Assembly: GCA_020054495.1 (NCBI GenBank)
Contig: JAHWGK010000017.1
Location: 1 to 51,938, forward strand
DNA from: Thermoplasmata archaeon
GTDB lineage: Archaea > Thermoplasmatota > E2 > DHVEG-1
DNA: 51,938 nucleotides
Direction of reading: 5' to 3'
Shown here: piece by piece, positions 8,850 through 18,317 of the stretch
How the letters are laid out: each line of letters begins with the position of its first letter
Position numbering within the stretch: the first letter of the stretch is position 1
Translations under genes and position numbers: made by a program
Notes under the pieces: generated by a model
Seen by the model: only the letters and a program-made list of their open reading frames with translations
Databases searched by the model: none
Told to the model about the DNA's origin: nothing

Positions 8850-9481
8850 TCAAGAGGCGTGATGCCGTGTTTTTCTTCATAAAGGCCTAGCTGATATCTG
8901 AAATTTTCTTTGTCAAAAGAAAATTTTCCTGAAGCACTAATCTTTTGACCGGGAAATATTGTGATATTTTTTGAAAGTTTGTAAAAAACGATAAGGGAAT
9001 GCTTTTTTTCAACATCTACAAGATAAAAATATGCATTAGAGATTGCTTCTACATGCCCTGTAACATTAACGTTTAAATCAAGATATCTTGTGGGATTATC
9101 TGCAAGCTGCCAAAGAGGAAAAGAAATGTTGTGCCATTTTTTTAATATTTTTATAAATTTGTTATCGTTTACAACTATCTCCCAGTCATCTTTGTATTTT
9201 TGTACTTCCCCAGTTACCTGTATTTTATCCCCGTACTCTACATCTGATGCCGTTTCTACAAATACCGTAGCAGTAGCATTATTATTTTCAATTGTAATTA
9301 TCTGACTTCCATACTTTGTAGTGTGGTGGTCTTTTACTATTCCATCAACGGTGACTTGCTTACCTTCAAAATCTGGCAGTTCATGAATTTCTATTGCGGG
9401 TGGTTGAGAAAGCTCAGATAAAAAATATAAAACCAAGATACCAATAACAGTGAACAACAAGGAAAAGTATTTTAATTTCAT
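8846..9481 (-). CDS. Membrane-anchored OB-fold protein
   Basis: 211 residues. An N-terminal membrane segment (YFSLLFTVIGILVLYFLSEL) anchors two OB-like beta domains: residues about 38-110 (QVTVDGIVKDHHTTKYGSQIITIENN...EYGDKIQVTGEVQKYKDDWEIVV) and about 125-210 (LNVNVTGHVEAISNAYFYLVDVEKKHSLIVFYKL...ISASGKF). This matches archaeal extracytoplasmic OB-fold proteins of the tRNA_anti-like type. The topology predicts the domains outside the cell. Its stop overlaps the start of the TctA-type gene, so a joint role at the membrane is likely though unproven. Confidence 0.65.
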   Translation of the reverse strand: MKLKYFSLLFTVIGILVLYFLSELSQPPAIEIHELPDFEGKQVTVDGIVKDHHTTKYGSQIITIENNNATATVFVETASDVEYGDKIQVTGEVQKYKDDWEIVVNDNKFIKILKKWHNISFPLWQLADNPTRYLDLNVNVTGHVEAISNAYFYLVDVEKKHSLIVFYKLSKNITIFPGQKISASGKFSFDKENFRYQLGLYEEKHGITPLE

Positions 9482-9526
9482 TTTTTCATCATATTTTAAT
9501 TTAGATATAGTAATTTAAAAGTTATG

Positions 9527-9535
9527 TTATAAATA
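9527..9535 (+). promoter_or_regulatory. TATA box of cdc48
   Basis: TTATAAATA is centred at 9531 and predicts transcription from about 9556. That is downstream of the first possible ATG (9549), so 9549 is unlikely to be used. It is compatible with ATG 9666, or with a leaderless start near ATG 9555. Confidence 0.5.
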
Positions 9536-9665
9536 GACCGTTTTTCTAATGAAAATGAGCAGAATACAATATTTTGTGTATTCTGATACGAAAAAATTAG
9601 CAGAAAAAATTATAATAACCTCTTGTTCATTAGGCCTAAAAGGCCTAGTGTTTGGTGGGAGCTTA

Positions 9666-12600
9666 ATGAAATATAAAGAAACTGTATTAAAAATATCTGA
9701 GGCTTTCCAACAAGATGTTGGATATGGTAGAGCACGTATTGATCATCAAAATAGAATAAATTTAGATTTATCCATCGGAGATATTATTGAAATAGAGGGT
9801 ACAAAAACAACTGCTGCTGTGATTTGGAGGGCTCACCCAACTGATGAAGGCAAAGGATTGATTCGTATTGACAATTTAACAAGAAAAAATGCTGGAAGCG
9901 GGTTAGGTGAACGTGTAAAAATCAGAAGAGCAGAGGTAAGAGAAGCAAAAGAAGTAGTTCTCGCGCCTTTAATATCTAAAGGTCAACAAATACAATTCGG
10001 TGGTGGAATTGGCAATCTTATAAAAAAAGGGCTGTTGAAAAGGCCTCTAACTAAAGGAGATAGCATTATCATACCAGGTATTGCATTATTTGGAAGTTCT
10101 CTTCCTTTTGTCATAATAAACACAACGCCCGGGGGCATTGTTTCTATAAGCGAGGAAACACGCATAAATGTTAAAGAAGAAGCGGCAAAAGAAATCGGGA
10201 TAGAAGGCCCTCGGATTAGTTATGAAGATATTGGTGGATTACATAATGAGATTTTAAAAGTTAGAGAGATGATAGAACTTCCTCTAAAACATCCTGAACT
10301 TTTTGATCGGCTTGGAATTGATCCGCCAAAAGGAGTACTGCTTCATGGTCCTCCTGGAACTGGAAAAACACTTATTGCAAAAGCAGTAGCAAATGAATCA
10401 GGTGCAAACTTTTACACAATCAATGGACCAGAAATTATGTGTGTTGATGGTGAAACAAAAATATTTACGAATCCGAGAGGGCATGTTAAAGCAAAAGACG
10501 TATTTGAAAAAGAAGGGGAAGTGTTTGAAAATAACAGTAGTATCACTATTAAACTTGAGCATCCTTTATATACATATGCTTTCAAAGATGAGAAAATAGT
10601 TAAAGCAAAAATAACACATGTCACAAAGCTTACTGCCCCAACCTATAAAATAACAATCAGCGATGGTAATGAAATTAAAACATCTAATAACCAGCCGTTC
10701 CTCGTTTATGATAAGGGCTCGCTTGTATGGAAAAGAGTATTGGATCTTGAAGAAGGAGATTATGTTGCTAGATTAAACGACATTAAAACAGAAGAAAAAA
10801 AGTATAAAATACGTCCGAGTAAAATAAAAAACCTTGTAAAAATCGATGACAAATATGCAGTGAAAAGCAGGAACTTGTCAAGAAGCGATCTTATAAAATT
10901 ACCAGAGGGATCTTCTGAAGGGTTAATGGAATTCCTCGGATTAATTGTATCTGATGGAAATATAAGTAAAAAAGATGATGCAATAACCTTTGCTAACAAC
11001 GACAAAGATTTGATTAATCGGTTTAAACTGCTTTTAGAAAATTTATTTGGCATTACAAAAACCAAGAAATATGATGACGGTCGACTGGTTATATATTCAA
11101 AAACACTTGTTATGTTTCTGAAGCACATTGGTTTCAAATATGATAATAAACTCAACATACCTGGTTATTTTTATAAACTACCAAATGAACAAGTGATGGC
11201 TTTTATACGTGGGTATTTTGACGGAGATGGGACTGTTGCAATGACAGGAAAATATCCAACTCCTAAACTTTACAGTGTTTCAAAAGAGTTTATGCGAGAT
11301 CTGCAATCACTGCTTCAAATTAAATTAAAAATCTCTTCAAAAATAAATTTACATAAAACACCAAAAGGCAGCCTATATGCATTATCTATTAGAGGTTACG
11401 AAGGAAGAATAAAATTCTTAGAAATTGGGTCATCGAATTCGACTAAGATGAAAAAACTTAAGCAGATAAAAGAGGTTAAGAGAATCAAAGAGTTCCAAGA
11501 TGTTCCGTATCCTTCTCTTCTGGTAAATGAAATCAAAGACAAGTTGCCTTATAAAAAATATAGGAATAAAGATTATTATGTCTATGGTGTGGGCAATATA
11601 ACAAAACACGCTCTTGATGTTCTCTATTGTTTAGCAGCCGATAATGATATTTTAACAGAGGGCATAAAAACAGAATACCACACTCTGATGAGAGAGGACA
11701 TTGGATGGGAACAAATAGAATCAAAAGAGTTCATTGGAGAACAGGAGCTATATGATTTCACAGTAGACGAAGACAGTTTTATTGGTGGATCGTATTTCTT
11801 CTTGCATAACTCAAAGTTCTACGGTCAGAGCGAGGAAAATCTAAGAAAGATATTTGAAGAGGCAGAGAAAAACGCTCCTTCAATCATATTTCTTGATGAA
11901 ATCGATGCGATCGCTCCGAAACGCAGTGAGGTTCATGGTGAAGTTGAACGTCGTGTTGTTTCTCAGATGCTGACGCTTATGGATGGGCTTAAAGGAAGGG
12001 GCAAACTTATTGTTATAGGTGCTACAAATATTCCTGATACTCTTGATCCTGCTCTAAGACGACCAGGTAGATTTGATCGGGAGATTAGAATTGATGCTCC
12101 AGACAGAGATGGAAGGAAAGAGATCCTGCAGATACATACTCGTGGAATGCCTATGAAAAAGAATGTTAAGTTGGCTGATTTGGCTGATATAACATATGGC
12201 TACGTTGGTGCCGATCTTGCAGCACTTGCGAGGGAATCGGCCATGAGTGCATTACGCCGGTATTTACCAGAGATAGATCTTGAAAAGCCTATTCCTACTG
12301 AGATACTTGAAAAAATGGAAGTTACAATGGATGACTTCAAAAGTGCACATCGTGGGATAGAACCATCTGCTATGCGTGAATTCTTAATTGAGGTGCCAAA
12401 AGCATCATGGGATGATATCGGTGGACTTAAGGACACAAAGCAGAATTTGCAAGAAGCTGTTGAGTGGCCCCTTACAAAACCTGAAGTTTTTAAGAAAATG
12501 GGAATTACTCCACCTCGCGGCATATTGTTGTATGGCCCACCTGGAACTGGAAAGACCTTACTTGCAAAAGCTGTTGCTCATGAATCAAAGGCAAATTTTA

Positions 12601-13247
12601 TATCAATAAAGGGACCCGAGGTACTGAGCAAGTGGGTCGGTGAAAGTGAAAAAGCAGTTCGAGAACTATTCAAAAAAGCACGGCAGGTTGCACCGACCAT
12701 TGTATTTCTTGATGAACTTGATTCTATTGCCCCAATGAGAGGCACTCATGCTGGAACTCATGTTACAGACAGTGTTGTAAACCAGCTTTTAACAAGTATA
12801 GACGGTCTTGAAAGCATGGAAGGCGTAGTTGTTATGGGTGCGACAAACAGACCAGACATTATTGACCAAGGGCTGCTTAGACCCGGGCGTTTTGACCGCT
12901 TAGTTATGATCCATGCACCAGATAAAAAGGCACGATTAGAGATATTTAAAATTCACACAAAAGAAATGCCTCTTGAAAAAGACGTGCGCCTTGAGGCGTT
13001 AGCAGATATATGTGTAAATTATTCTGGCGCAGATATCGAAGCGGTATGCCGAGAAGCAGCAATGGCTGCTATACGAGAGAGCAGCAAGGTAAATAAAGTA
13101 AAGAAATCACACTTTGACAAGGCTGTAACCAGCGTTCGTGCCTCAATAACACCAGATGTAATAAAATTCTACAATAGGGTATCTGAGACGTTAGGAACTG
13201 GAATAGCCAAAAAGGATAAAAGCGAAAAAGATATTCAATATATGTAA
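9666..13247 (+). CDS. cdc48: Cdc48/VCP AAA+ ATPase interrupted by an intein
   Basis: The precursor is 1193 residues; removing the 457-residue intein leaves 736, normal for archaeal Cdc48. It is a hexameric unfoldase feeding proteins to degradation. The N-domain ([17 protein letters not shown] onward) is followed by D1 (Walker [18 protein letters not shown], Walker [16 protein letters not shown]) and D2 ([33 protein letters not shown]), each with an arginine-finger region (ALRRPGRFD / LLRPGRFD). Start 9666 has GGTGGGAG upstream and matches where family members begin; ATG 9549 would add 39 unusual residues. The intein sits in D1 right after the Walker A region. The PRC-barrel gene follows 29 bp downstream. 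Confidence 0.95.
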   Translation: MKYKETVLKISEAFQQDVGYGRARIDHQNRINLDLSIGDIIEIEGTKTTAAVIWRAHPTDEGKGLIRIDNLTRKNAGSGLGERVKIRRAEVREAKEVVLAPLISKGQQIQFGGGIGNLIKKGLLKRPLTKGDSIIIPGIALFGSSLPFVIINTTPGGIVSISEETRINVKEEAAKEIGIEGPRISYEDIGGLHNEILKVREMIELPLKHPELFDRLGIDPPKGVLLHGPPGTGKTLIAKAVANESGANFYTINGPEIMCVDGETKIFTNPRGHVKAKDVFEKEGEVFENNSSITIKLEHPLYTYAFKDEKIVKAKITHVTKLTAPTYKITISDGNEIKTSNNQPFLVYDKGSLVWKRVLDLEEGDYVARLNDIKTEEKKYKIRPSKIKNLVKIDDKYAVKSRNLSRSDLIKLPEGSSEGLMEFLGLIVSDGNISKKDDAITFANNDKDLINRFKLLLENLFGITKTKKYDDGRLVIYSKTLVMFLKHIGFKYDNKLNIPGYFYKLPNEQVMAFIRGYFDGDGTVAMTGKYPTPKLYSVSKEFMRDLQSLLQIKLKISSKINLHKTPKGSLYALSIRGYEGRIKFLEIGSSNSTKMKKLKQIKEVKRIKEFQDVPYPSLLVNEIKDKLPYKKYRNKDYYVYGVGNITKHALDVLYCLAADNDILTEGIKTEYHTLMREDIGWEQIESKEFIGEQELYDFTVDEDSFIGGSYFFLHNSKFYGQSEENLRKIFEEAEKNAPSIIFLDEIDAIAPKRSEVHGEVERRVVSQMLTLMDGLKGRGKLIVIGATNIPDTLDPALRRPGRFDREIRIDAPDRDGRKEILQIHTRGMPMKKNVKLADLADITYGYVGADLAALARESAMSALRRYLPEIDLEKPIPTEILEKMEVTMDDFKSAHRGIEPSAMREFLIEVPKASWDDIGGLKDTKQNLQEAVEWPLTKPEVFKKMGITPPRGILLYGPPGTGKTLLAKAVAHESKANFISIKGPEVLSKWVGESEKAVRELFKKARQVAPTIVFLDELDSIAPMRGTHAGTHVTDSVVNQLLTSIDGLESMEGVVVMGATNRPDIIDQGLLRPGRFDRLVMIHAPDKKARLEIFKIHTKEMPLEKDVRLEALADICVNYSGADIEAVCREAAMAAIRESSKVNKVKKSHFDKAVTSVRASITPDVIKFYNRVSETLGTGIAKKDKSEKDIQYM
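10440..11810 (+). other. Intein with LAGLIDADG endonuclease in cdc48
   Basis: 457 residues from Cys1 (CVDGETKIF, block A) to the terminal His-Asn (SYFFLHN), followed by extein Ser ([10 protein letters not shown]). The joined extein reads GPEIM-SKFYGQ, the normal Cdc48 D1 sequence. Two LAGLIDADG-type motifs, [11 protein letters not shown] (about 10930) and [12 protein letters not shown] (about 11200), indicate a homing endonuclease that still has its acidic residues, so it may be active. Block B reads [10 protein letters not shown]: the usual TxxH histidine is Asn. Cis-splicing is expected because Cdc48 is essential and only this copy is visible. Confidence 0.92.
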
Positions 13248-13276
13248 GTGATTTAAATAAAAAGGAGGGAAAAAAA

Positions 13277-13513
13277 ATGAAGATAACTGAAAATGAGTTG
13301 AGAGGAAAAACAGTAATGAGTGAAGAAGGTTTATATTTAGGTATTATGAGAAACACTACTGTTGACGCAAAAACAGGGAAATTGTTAAACCTTCTTGTTG
13401 AACCTTCAGAGGACATTGATCCAAGGTTATACCATTTGGACAACCAAGGTCATCTTGTTTTTCCATTTAATTCAATCAGGTCGGTTAAGGATGTCATAAT
13501 TATTGGAAGTTAA
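13277..13513 (+). CDS. PRC-barrel domain protein
   Basis: 78 residues, one PRC-barrel domain: ELRGKTVMSEEGLYLGIMRNTTVDAKTGKLLNLLVEPS, then the closing strands HLVFPFNSIRSVKDVIII. The start follows a strong AAAGGAGGG site. PRC-barrel mini-proteins are abundant in Euryarchaeota, where some belong to the division machinery or RNA metabolism; the exact role here cannot be read from sequence. It lies between cdc48 (29 bp upstream, probably co-transcribed) and the replication origin. Confidence 0.85.
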   Translation: MKITENELRGKTVMSEEGLYLGIMRNTTVDAKTGKLLNLLVEPSEDIDPRLYHLDNQGHLVFPFNSIRSVKDVIIIGS

Positions 13514-13608
13514 GTAGCCACTTAATATTGTATCATTTTTCTATTCTATTTATTGTAATCTTTAAGTTTTGTTATATAATGAATTATGTTCAACTAAATT
13601 TTAAGGGG

Positions 13609-13632
13609 ACCCCCTTTGTTTCGTGTGGAACT
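13609..13632 (-). repeat. ORB 1 (Orc1 binding site)
   Basis: Read on the minus strand: TTCCACACGAAACAAAGGGG core followed by GT, with the TTCCA half, the GAAAC spacer and the G-string typical of euryarchaeal ORB or mini-ORB elements. It is inverted relative to the copy at 13777. Confidence 0.75.
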
Positions 13633-13776
13633 CATAAATATGTGAGTATTGCTCTATTAATAAAAAAGGACGTGAGTAGTCCCAGAAAGTTATTGATTTT
13701 GTAGTATTTGAATTCTTCCATTTTTAAAATTATAAATATAGAAAAATTATAAAATTTAAATTCTTAATTGTAATAC

Positions 13777-13800
13777 TTTTCCACAGGAAATGAAGGGGCT
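13777..13800 (+). repeat. ORB 2 (Orc1 binding site)
   Basis: TTCCACAGGAAATGAAGGGG core. It matches ORB 1 at TTCCACA, GAAA and AAGGGG. The G-strings of the two sites point away from the AT-rich centre, the expected arrangement for loading Orc1 on both sides. Confidence 0.75.
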
Positions 13801-13876
13801 CCTCTATACCATTTCCAACAGAAGAAAATAAGGAGAAAAATTATACATAACTTTTTAATATGTTGTAGTTGATTAC

Positions 13877-15157
13877 ATGGGTCCGAGGAGGTTCTTTTTT
13901 ACGAGTATGAAAAAAATGGTAAATAGTGATATATTTGGTCATTTACTAAAATCTAATGGTTTATTTATAAATAGAGAAGCGATGCGCCCAACATATATGC
14001 CAGATATTTTACCTCATAGAGAAAAAGAAATCAATAACTTAGCAGCTGTTTTGGTACCTGCGTTAAGGTATGAAACCCCTTCAAACGTTTTTATCTATGG
14101 GAAAACAGGCACCGGAAAAACAGCTGTTACAAAGTTTGTTGGAAAAGAACTTTTAAACAAAGGTAAAGAGACAAGTAAAAAAGTAAATTTTATTTATATT
14201 AACTGCGAGATTGTCGATACACAGTATCGTCTTCTTCAAAATATTGCAAATCATTTTATTGATACTTGGTCTGAGAGAATACCTTTTACTGGTTGGCCAA
14301 CCGATGAAGTGTTTGCAAAGCTAAAACAGATGATAGAAAAGGAAGGCGGGGTTATTGTTATTATTCTTGATGAGGTTGATAAACTCAAAGGGGATGAGGC
14401 ACTTTATAATCTTTCAAGAATTAACACCGACCTTAAAAACGTAAGGGTCTCCATCGTCGGTCTTTCAAATGATCTTAAGTTTACAGAATTTTTAGATCCT
14501 CGTGTAAAATCTAGTCTTGGCGAGGAGAATATGATTTTTCCGCCATATAACGCGGGGGAATTACAGGATATTTTGAATCAGCGTGTAGGGATTGCATTGA
14601 AAATGGATTCGATTGATGAGGACGTTGTGCCTCTATGTTCAGCTCTTGCGGCTCAAGAACACGGTGATGCTAGAAGGGCACTTGATCTTCTAAGAATGTC
14701 TGCCGAGCTTGCCGAGCGAAGTAAATCATTAAGAATAACAAAAAAACACGTTAGACTTGCACAGAGCAAAATTGAAATAGATCGGATTGTGGAAGTAGTT
14801 CGCACTCTACCGGCACAGTCGAAGTTAATACTTCTGGCTATACTTTTACAAGAGAAGTATAATAAGAAAACTGGTACGGCAGGAGCAATAACAACTGGTG
14901 AGGTTTATGAGATATACAAAGAGCTGTGCAAAAAGACTAGAACTGACTTTCTAACTCAAAGACGTGTTGCGGATCTGATATCCGAACTTGATATGCTTGG
15001 CATCATTACTGCTCGAGTTATCTCAAAAGGAAGATATGGTAGAACTAGAGACATTAAAACATCTTCTTCTGATGATCTAATTGATATTTTGCAGGAAGAC
15101 GACGTATTCAAAGGACTTGTAAATTATAAAATCCGCGGACAAACACGACTTATGTAG
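13877..15157 (+). CDS. orc1: Orc1/Cdc6 origin-binding initiator
   Basis: 426 residues. An AAA+ ATPase that binds ORB elements and loads the MCM helicase. Visible features: PHREKEINNL near 45; Walker A YGKTGTGKTA near 78; Walker B VIIILDEVDKLKGDEALYNL; sensor-2 HGDARRALDLLRMSAELAE; and a C-terminal winged helix (GEVYEIYKELCKKTRTDFLTQRRVADLISELDMLGII). ATG 13877 has a TATA-like box (TTATACATAA, about 30 bases upstream) and looks leaderless. ATG 13907 is an alternative, with GAGGAGG lying too far upstream to be an obvious site. The gene ends with TAG. Confidence 0.95.
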   Translation: MGPRRFFFTSMKKMVNSDIFGHLLKSNGLFINREAMRPTYMPDILPHREKEINNLAAVLVPALRYETPSNVFIYGKTGTGKTAVTKFVGKELLNKGKETSKKVNFIYINCEIVDTQYRLLQNIANHFIDTWSERIPFTGWPTDEVFAKLKQMIEKEGGVIVIILDEVDKLKGDEALYNLSRINTDLKNVRVSIVGLSNDLKFTEFLDPRVKSSLGEENMIFPPYNAGELQDILNQRVGIALKMDSIDEDVVPLCSALAAQEHGDARRALDLLRMSAELAERSKSLRITKKHVRLAQSKIEIDRIVEVVRTLPAQSKLILLAILLQEKYNKKTGTAGAITTGEVYEIYKELCKKTRTDFLTQRRVADLISELDMLGIITARVISKGRYGRTRDIKTSSSDDLIDILQEDDVFKGLVNYKIRGQTRLM

Positions 15158-15446
15158 TCTTGATTTTGAATTTATGTAAAAATTCTCATTTGGATAGTTT
15201 TAATAAAATATTATATGAAGGGGGAATCGGGCGTCTGCTTGTTTTATATATTTTGTATATTATGTAAATCGTATTTGGTTCCCCTCTAGCTCCAAACACC
15301 ATTGTGTTGAGGAATCGGTATTGGAAGACCCATCCTTTACCCTAAAGCCGGTCCACCAAATTCCCCCAAAGTGATGAATGCAGCTTGCATACATAAAGTT
15401 TTAGAAATTTTCAAAAATACAAAATTAATATAGAAAATTTGATAAG

Positions 15447-16232
15447 TTAAAAATATACAAAAACAGACAAGACTCCTGCTATTATTGGTTGATGCAGTAG
15501 ATAAAGGGCTAGAGAATGTCGACCTGCCCATTGGAATATCTTTGTAGGTCTGTATTTAGAGAGATCAGGCATTCGGAATCTTCTTTTATCCCCACAATAC
15601 AGCCAATCCCCTATTACGATTCCTAACAGGCTGACACCGAACCAAGGAATTAGAGGGAAATAATCAATAGTATATCTCCATACATCTGTTTGGTGTAATC
15701 CAACGGTCAAATGGAAAACGGTTGGATTTTCGATAGGATGCTGGGTTAGTATGGTGCCTGCAAAAATAAACAACAGTGCAAACAAGAGCGTGTAGTTTCT
15801 ATATTTTAAGAATGGAACGCTTAAAACTATCGAAAGACCAATACAGTGAAGTACTCCAAAAATCACAACTCTTTCAGGCATGAAAACTAGTGTCCCTATT
15901 GTTATAATCATACCTAAACTAAATATTTTTAAGCCCCTTAAAACAAGACGCCGGTAGTAAGCCTTTTCATCTTTTAACGATTTGTTTTCTATCTTCTTTT
16001 TACTTACAATTAGGCTTATTCCTACTAGTAGAAAAAACAGAGGAGGTACAGTATCTGATAAAATAGAATACACACTATTATTGATAGGTGCCAGTCCAAA
16101 GTAATTTAGGTCCCATAGAATATGGCCAAAAATCATTAACATTATTGCTAGCCCTCTCAGCATATCGATTTCTACGAATCTATTAGAACGCACCGGGCGA
16201 ATAATCATCTTTTTGATGTCATTAAATTCCAA
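15447..16232 (-). CDS. DUF1624 / heparan-alpha-glucosaminide acetyltransferase-like membrane protein
   Basis: 261 residues with about seven membrane segments. The signature FVEIDMLRGLAIMLMIFGHILWDLNYFG, then PPLFFLLVGISLIVS, is typical of DUF1624/YeiB-type acyltransferase-3 relatives, including a conserved R-G-x-x-(I/M) segment and a membrane His. The C-terminus GRHSLALYLLHQPIIAGVL also matches. Such proteins are thought to pass acyl groups to sugars across the membrane. The start is TTG with AAGGTG six bases upstream; ATG 16208 is the alternative. About 290 bp follow before orc1, in which I see nothing but a G-run and AT-rich DNA. Confidence 0.8.
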   Translation of the reverse strand: MEFNDIKKMIIRPVRSNRFVEIDMLRGLAIMLMIFGHILWDLNYFGLAPINNSVYSILSDTVPPLFFLLVGISLIVSKKKIENKSLKDEKAYYRRLVLRGLKIFSLGMIITIGTLVFMPERVVIFGVLHCIGLSIVLSVPFLKYRNYTLLFALLFIFAGTILTQHPIENPTVFHLTVGLHQTDVWRYTIDYFPLIPWFGVSLLGIVIGDWLYCGDKRRFRMPDLSKYRPTKIFQWAGRHSLALYLLHQPIIAGVLSVFVYF

Positions 16233-16564
16233 TTTAACACCTTTTCTATTTTTTCATCTACCTCTTAATGTTAGTATGTACCTTGTTAACTTTTAACATT
16301 AATTATATAAAAAGATAATGTGTCAAAATGCCAAAATGGAAAAAATAAGCGTTTTAAACCTAGTTTCCCAAATTATTATTTTTCTTTAGCTAAATTATAC
16401 TATTCTATACACTTGTAAACCTCTTTGTTATAATATCAACATTACTACTATAAGTCAAAGAAAAAAGAGGTTAGAGCTGATGAGCAGGGCCCTAATCGTT
16501 GTAACAGATAGGACTATAAGGTTTATATATACTATTACTATTATTATTTTATCTGTGGGAGGTA
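16233..16564. promoter_or_regulatory. Divergent promoter region
   Basis: 332 bp without a gene. The plus-strand gene at 16565 has a TATA-like TTTATATATA (16522-16531), predicting a leader of about 13 bases that just holds its GGGAGGT site. The rest is AT-rich and I see no RNA gene or repeat in it. Confidence 0.5.
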
Positions 16565-18019
16565 ATGACGCTGAAGAGAAACAACGTCCTAGTTATTGGA
16601 ATAATACTTCTGTTTATCATTTCAGCAGTTACTCCAATGGTATTTGGATACAATGTAGGAACATCTAATTATCCAATAAAAACAATAAAATCATTTAGCG
16701 AAAAAGGGTCCAATAGAGGTTATACTCATACTGTTTTTGTTGAAGTTGCCACCTCTCAGACGTGTGGACCTTGCCATTATATGAATAGAAATTTGTATAA
16801 TCTTTATGCTTCTGGCGATTATGATTTTGAATTTATGGAAATGATTCTTTATGATCATAAAAGCCAAATTCTTAACTATAAAGCTATAGCTTGGGCAAAT
16901 AGTTATGACATATGGAAATTCCCAACTATTATTTTTGATGGAGATTATCGAAGGCTTGTTGGAAATTATGCCAGCCAACTTCCAGGTAAACTTGACGATT
17001 GTGGAACTAGGCCTGTTAAGGATATAACAGCCGATATCGGGGTCTTGTGGCTTGGAAATGCTACAATGCAAGTTGAGATTAGCATTCAAAACAGCGAAGG
17101 GGCGGAATACAATGGTTACATTCGAGCAGGGATTGCTGAGATAGTTTCCCGTTATGATACCTGCCATGGAGAACCATATCATTTTGGTTTTTTAGACTAT
17201 GCTTTTAAAAATCCTATCTCGATAGGAGCCGGAGAAGTATATACTTCTAGCGTTATCTGGAATGGCAATTATAAGTATGATACTCATGGGGATTTTGGTG
17301 ACATTGCAAAAGACAACATACGGGTGATTATGGGCGTATTTAACGATGATGATGATTATGTTGATGCAACAGTTGCAACAAACCCAGTTGGTGATAATTT
17401 TCCACCTAATGAGCCAAACCAGCCATCACCACTTGATGGAACTGATGATGTTGACATCAATGCTGATCTTAGTTGGAGTTGTAGCGAACCTGACGGAGAA
17501 CCACTTATATATGATGTGTATTTTGGGGCCAGTAGTACGCCCCCTAAAGTCTCTTTTGGTCAGAGCGACACCATGTTTGATCTTGCAACGTTGGACTATG
17601 ATACCACATATTATTGGAAGATTGTTGCTTTTGATACACATGGTGCTTCAACATCAGGACCGATATGGAGCTTTACTACAAAAGAAAAGGAGAGCAATGC
17701 TCCTAAAGTAGAAATTATAAAACCAAATGGTGCACTTTATCTAAACAATAAAAAAATCATATCAAGATTATTTTTACTGCCTCTCATAATTGGAGATATT
17801 ACAATTGAGGTAAATGCTATTGAAGGAGATGCTGAAATAGAAAAGGTAGAATTTTATATCAATGACAAACTAAAGGAAACGGATACTAACGAGCCTTATT
17901 CTTATGATTGGATACAAGATCGCCCACGATTAATTCATCTCTTCTGGATTAAGGTCATTGCATACAGTACTGATGGGGAACTAGCAGCTAAACAGATGCT
18001 TGTACGAAAATTCCTATAA
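16565..18019 (+). CDS. Secreted thioredoxin-like protein with Fn3/Ig-type domains
   Basis: 484 residues. The signal peptide (VLVIGIILLFIISAVTPMVFG) is followed by a thioredoxin-like domain with the active pair Cys67-Gly-Pro-Cys70 (SQTCGPCHYM), WKFPTIIFDGDYRRLVG (cis-Pro region) and later beta structure. About 290-385 is a fibronectin III-like domain (PNQPSPLDG...LSWSCSEPDGEPLIYDVYFG...TYYWKIVAFD). About 385-484 is an Ig-like domain (IEKVEFYINDKLKETDTNEPYSYDWIQDRP...IKVIAYSTDGELAAKQM) recurrent in archaeal surface proteins. It is probably an extracellular disulfide or redox protein held at the surface by its Ig domains. GTGGGAGGTA precedes the ATG. Confidence 0.8.
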   Translation: MTLKRNNVLVIGIILLFIISAVTPMVFGYNVGTSNYPIKTIKSFSEKGSNRGYTHTVFVEVATSQTCGPCHYMNRNLYNLYASGDYDFEFMEMILYDHKSQILNYKAIAWANSYDIWKFPTIIFDGDYRRLVGNYASQLPGKLDDCGTRPVKDITADIGVLWLGNATMQVEISIQNSEGAEYNGYIRAGIAEIVSRYDTCHGEPYHFGFLDYAFKNPISIGAGEVYTSSVIWNGNYKYDTHGDFGDIAKDNIRVIMGVFNDDDDYVDATVATNPVGDNFPPNEPNQPSPLDGTDDVDINADLSWSCSEPDGEPLIYDVYFGASSTPPKVSFGQSDTMFDLATLDYDTTYYWKIVAFDTHGASTSGPIWSFTTKEKESNAPKVEIIKPNGALYLNNKKIISRLFLLPLIIGDITIEVNAIEGDAEIEKVEFYINDKLKETDTNEPYSYDWIQDRPRLIHLFWIKVIAYSTDGELAAKQMLVRKFL

Positions 18020-18317
18020 TGCCACTCATTTTTCTTTCAATTTCCTGATAGACTCAAAAAAAGAGTTGGTAATAGATAGAGCAGTTGCCAGCTTTTCTGT
18101 GACCAACCAAAAACCATGCCTTTTACCTTGATCAATGAATTACAGTACTTCCGAATGTAAAAATCTACGAAGGAAGCACTACCCAACAGGAGGGAAATGG
18201 GCAAAAGGACTAATCAATTTTTAATGACATTATGTGTGTAAATCTGCGAAGGAAAGAGATTTCGTTTTAACAAAATACTAATTTTAAGAATTTAAAAGAA
18301 AAAAAGGGATATTTGGA
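18020..18317. other. Convergent intergenic region with a short direct repeat
   Basis: 298 bp between convergent genes. A 20-base imperfect direct repeat is visible: TGTAAAAATCTACGAAGGAA near 18156 and TGTGTAAATCTGCGAAGGAA near 18235. I see no gene or strong terminator, only T-runs next to both stops. Confidence 0.4.

Larger units (their letters stand above)
13514..13876. other. Probable replication origin (oriC) beside orc1
   Basis: This gene-free stretch directly precedes orc1/cdc6, the usual place of archaeal origins. It has two ORB-like elements in opposite orientation (13609-13632 minus, 13777-13800 plus) around about 145 bp of very AT-rich DNA that could be the unwinding element. A weaker third block (TTCCAACAGAAGAAAATAAGGAG, 13813 onward) may be a degenerate repeat. 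The G-runs and TTCCA cores match the ORB pattern known from Pyrococcus and related archaea. Confidence 0.75.

Noticed and set aside
9549..9665. 39-residue N-terminal extension of Cdc48
   Set aside because: The TATA box predicts transcription starting after ATG 9549, and ATG 9666 has a good ribosome site and matches the family start; a leaderless start at 9555 remains possible.
15158..15446. GAAGGGGG downstream of orc1 as a third ORB
   Set aside because: The TTCCA half of the motif is missing; only the G-run matches.
16470..16510. TGATGA in the sequence before the thioredoxin-like gene looked like a C/D-box guide RNA
   Set aside because: No D or D' box (CTGA) at the right distance, and the base before TGATGA does not fit.
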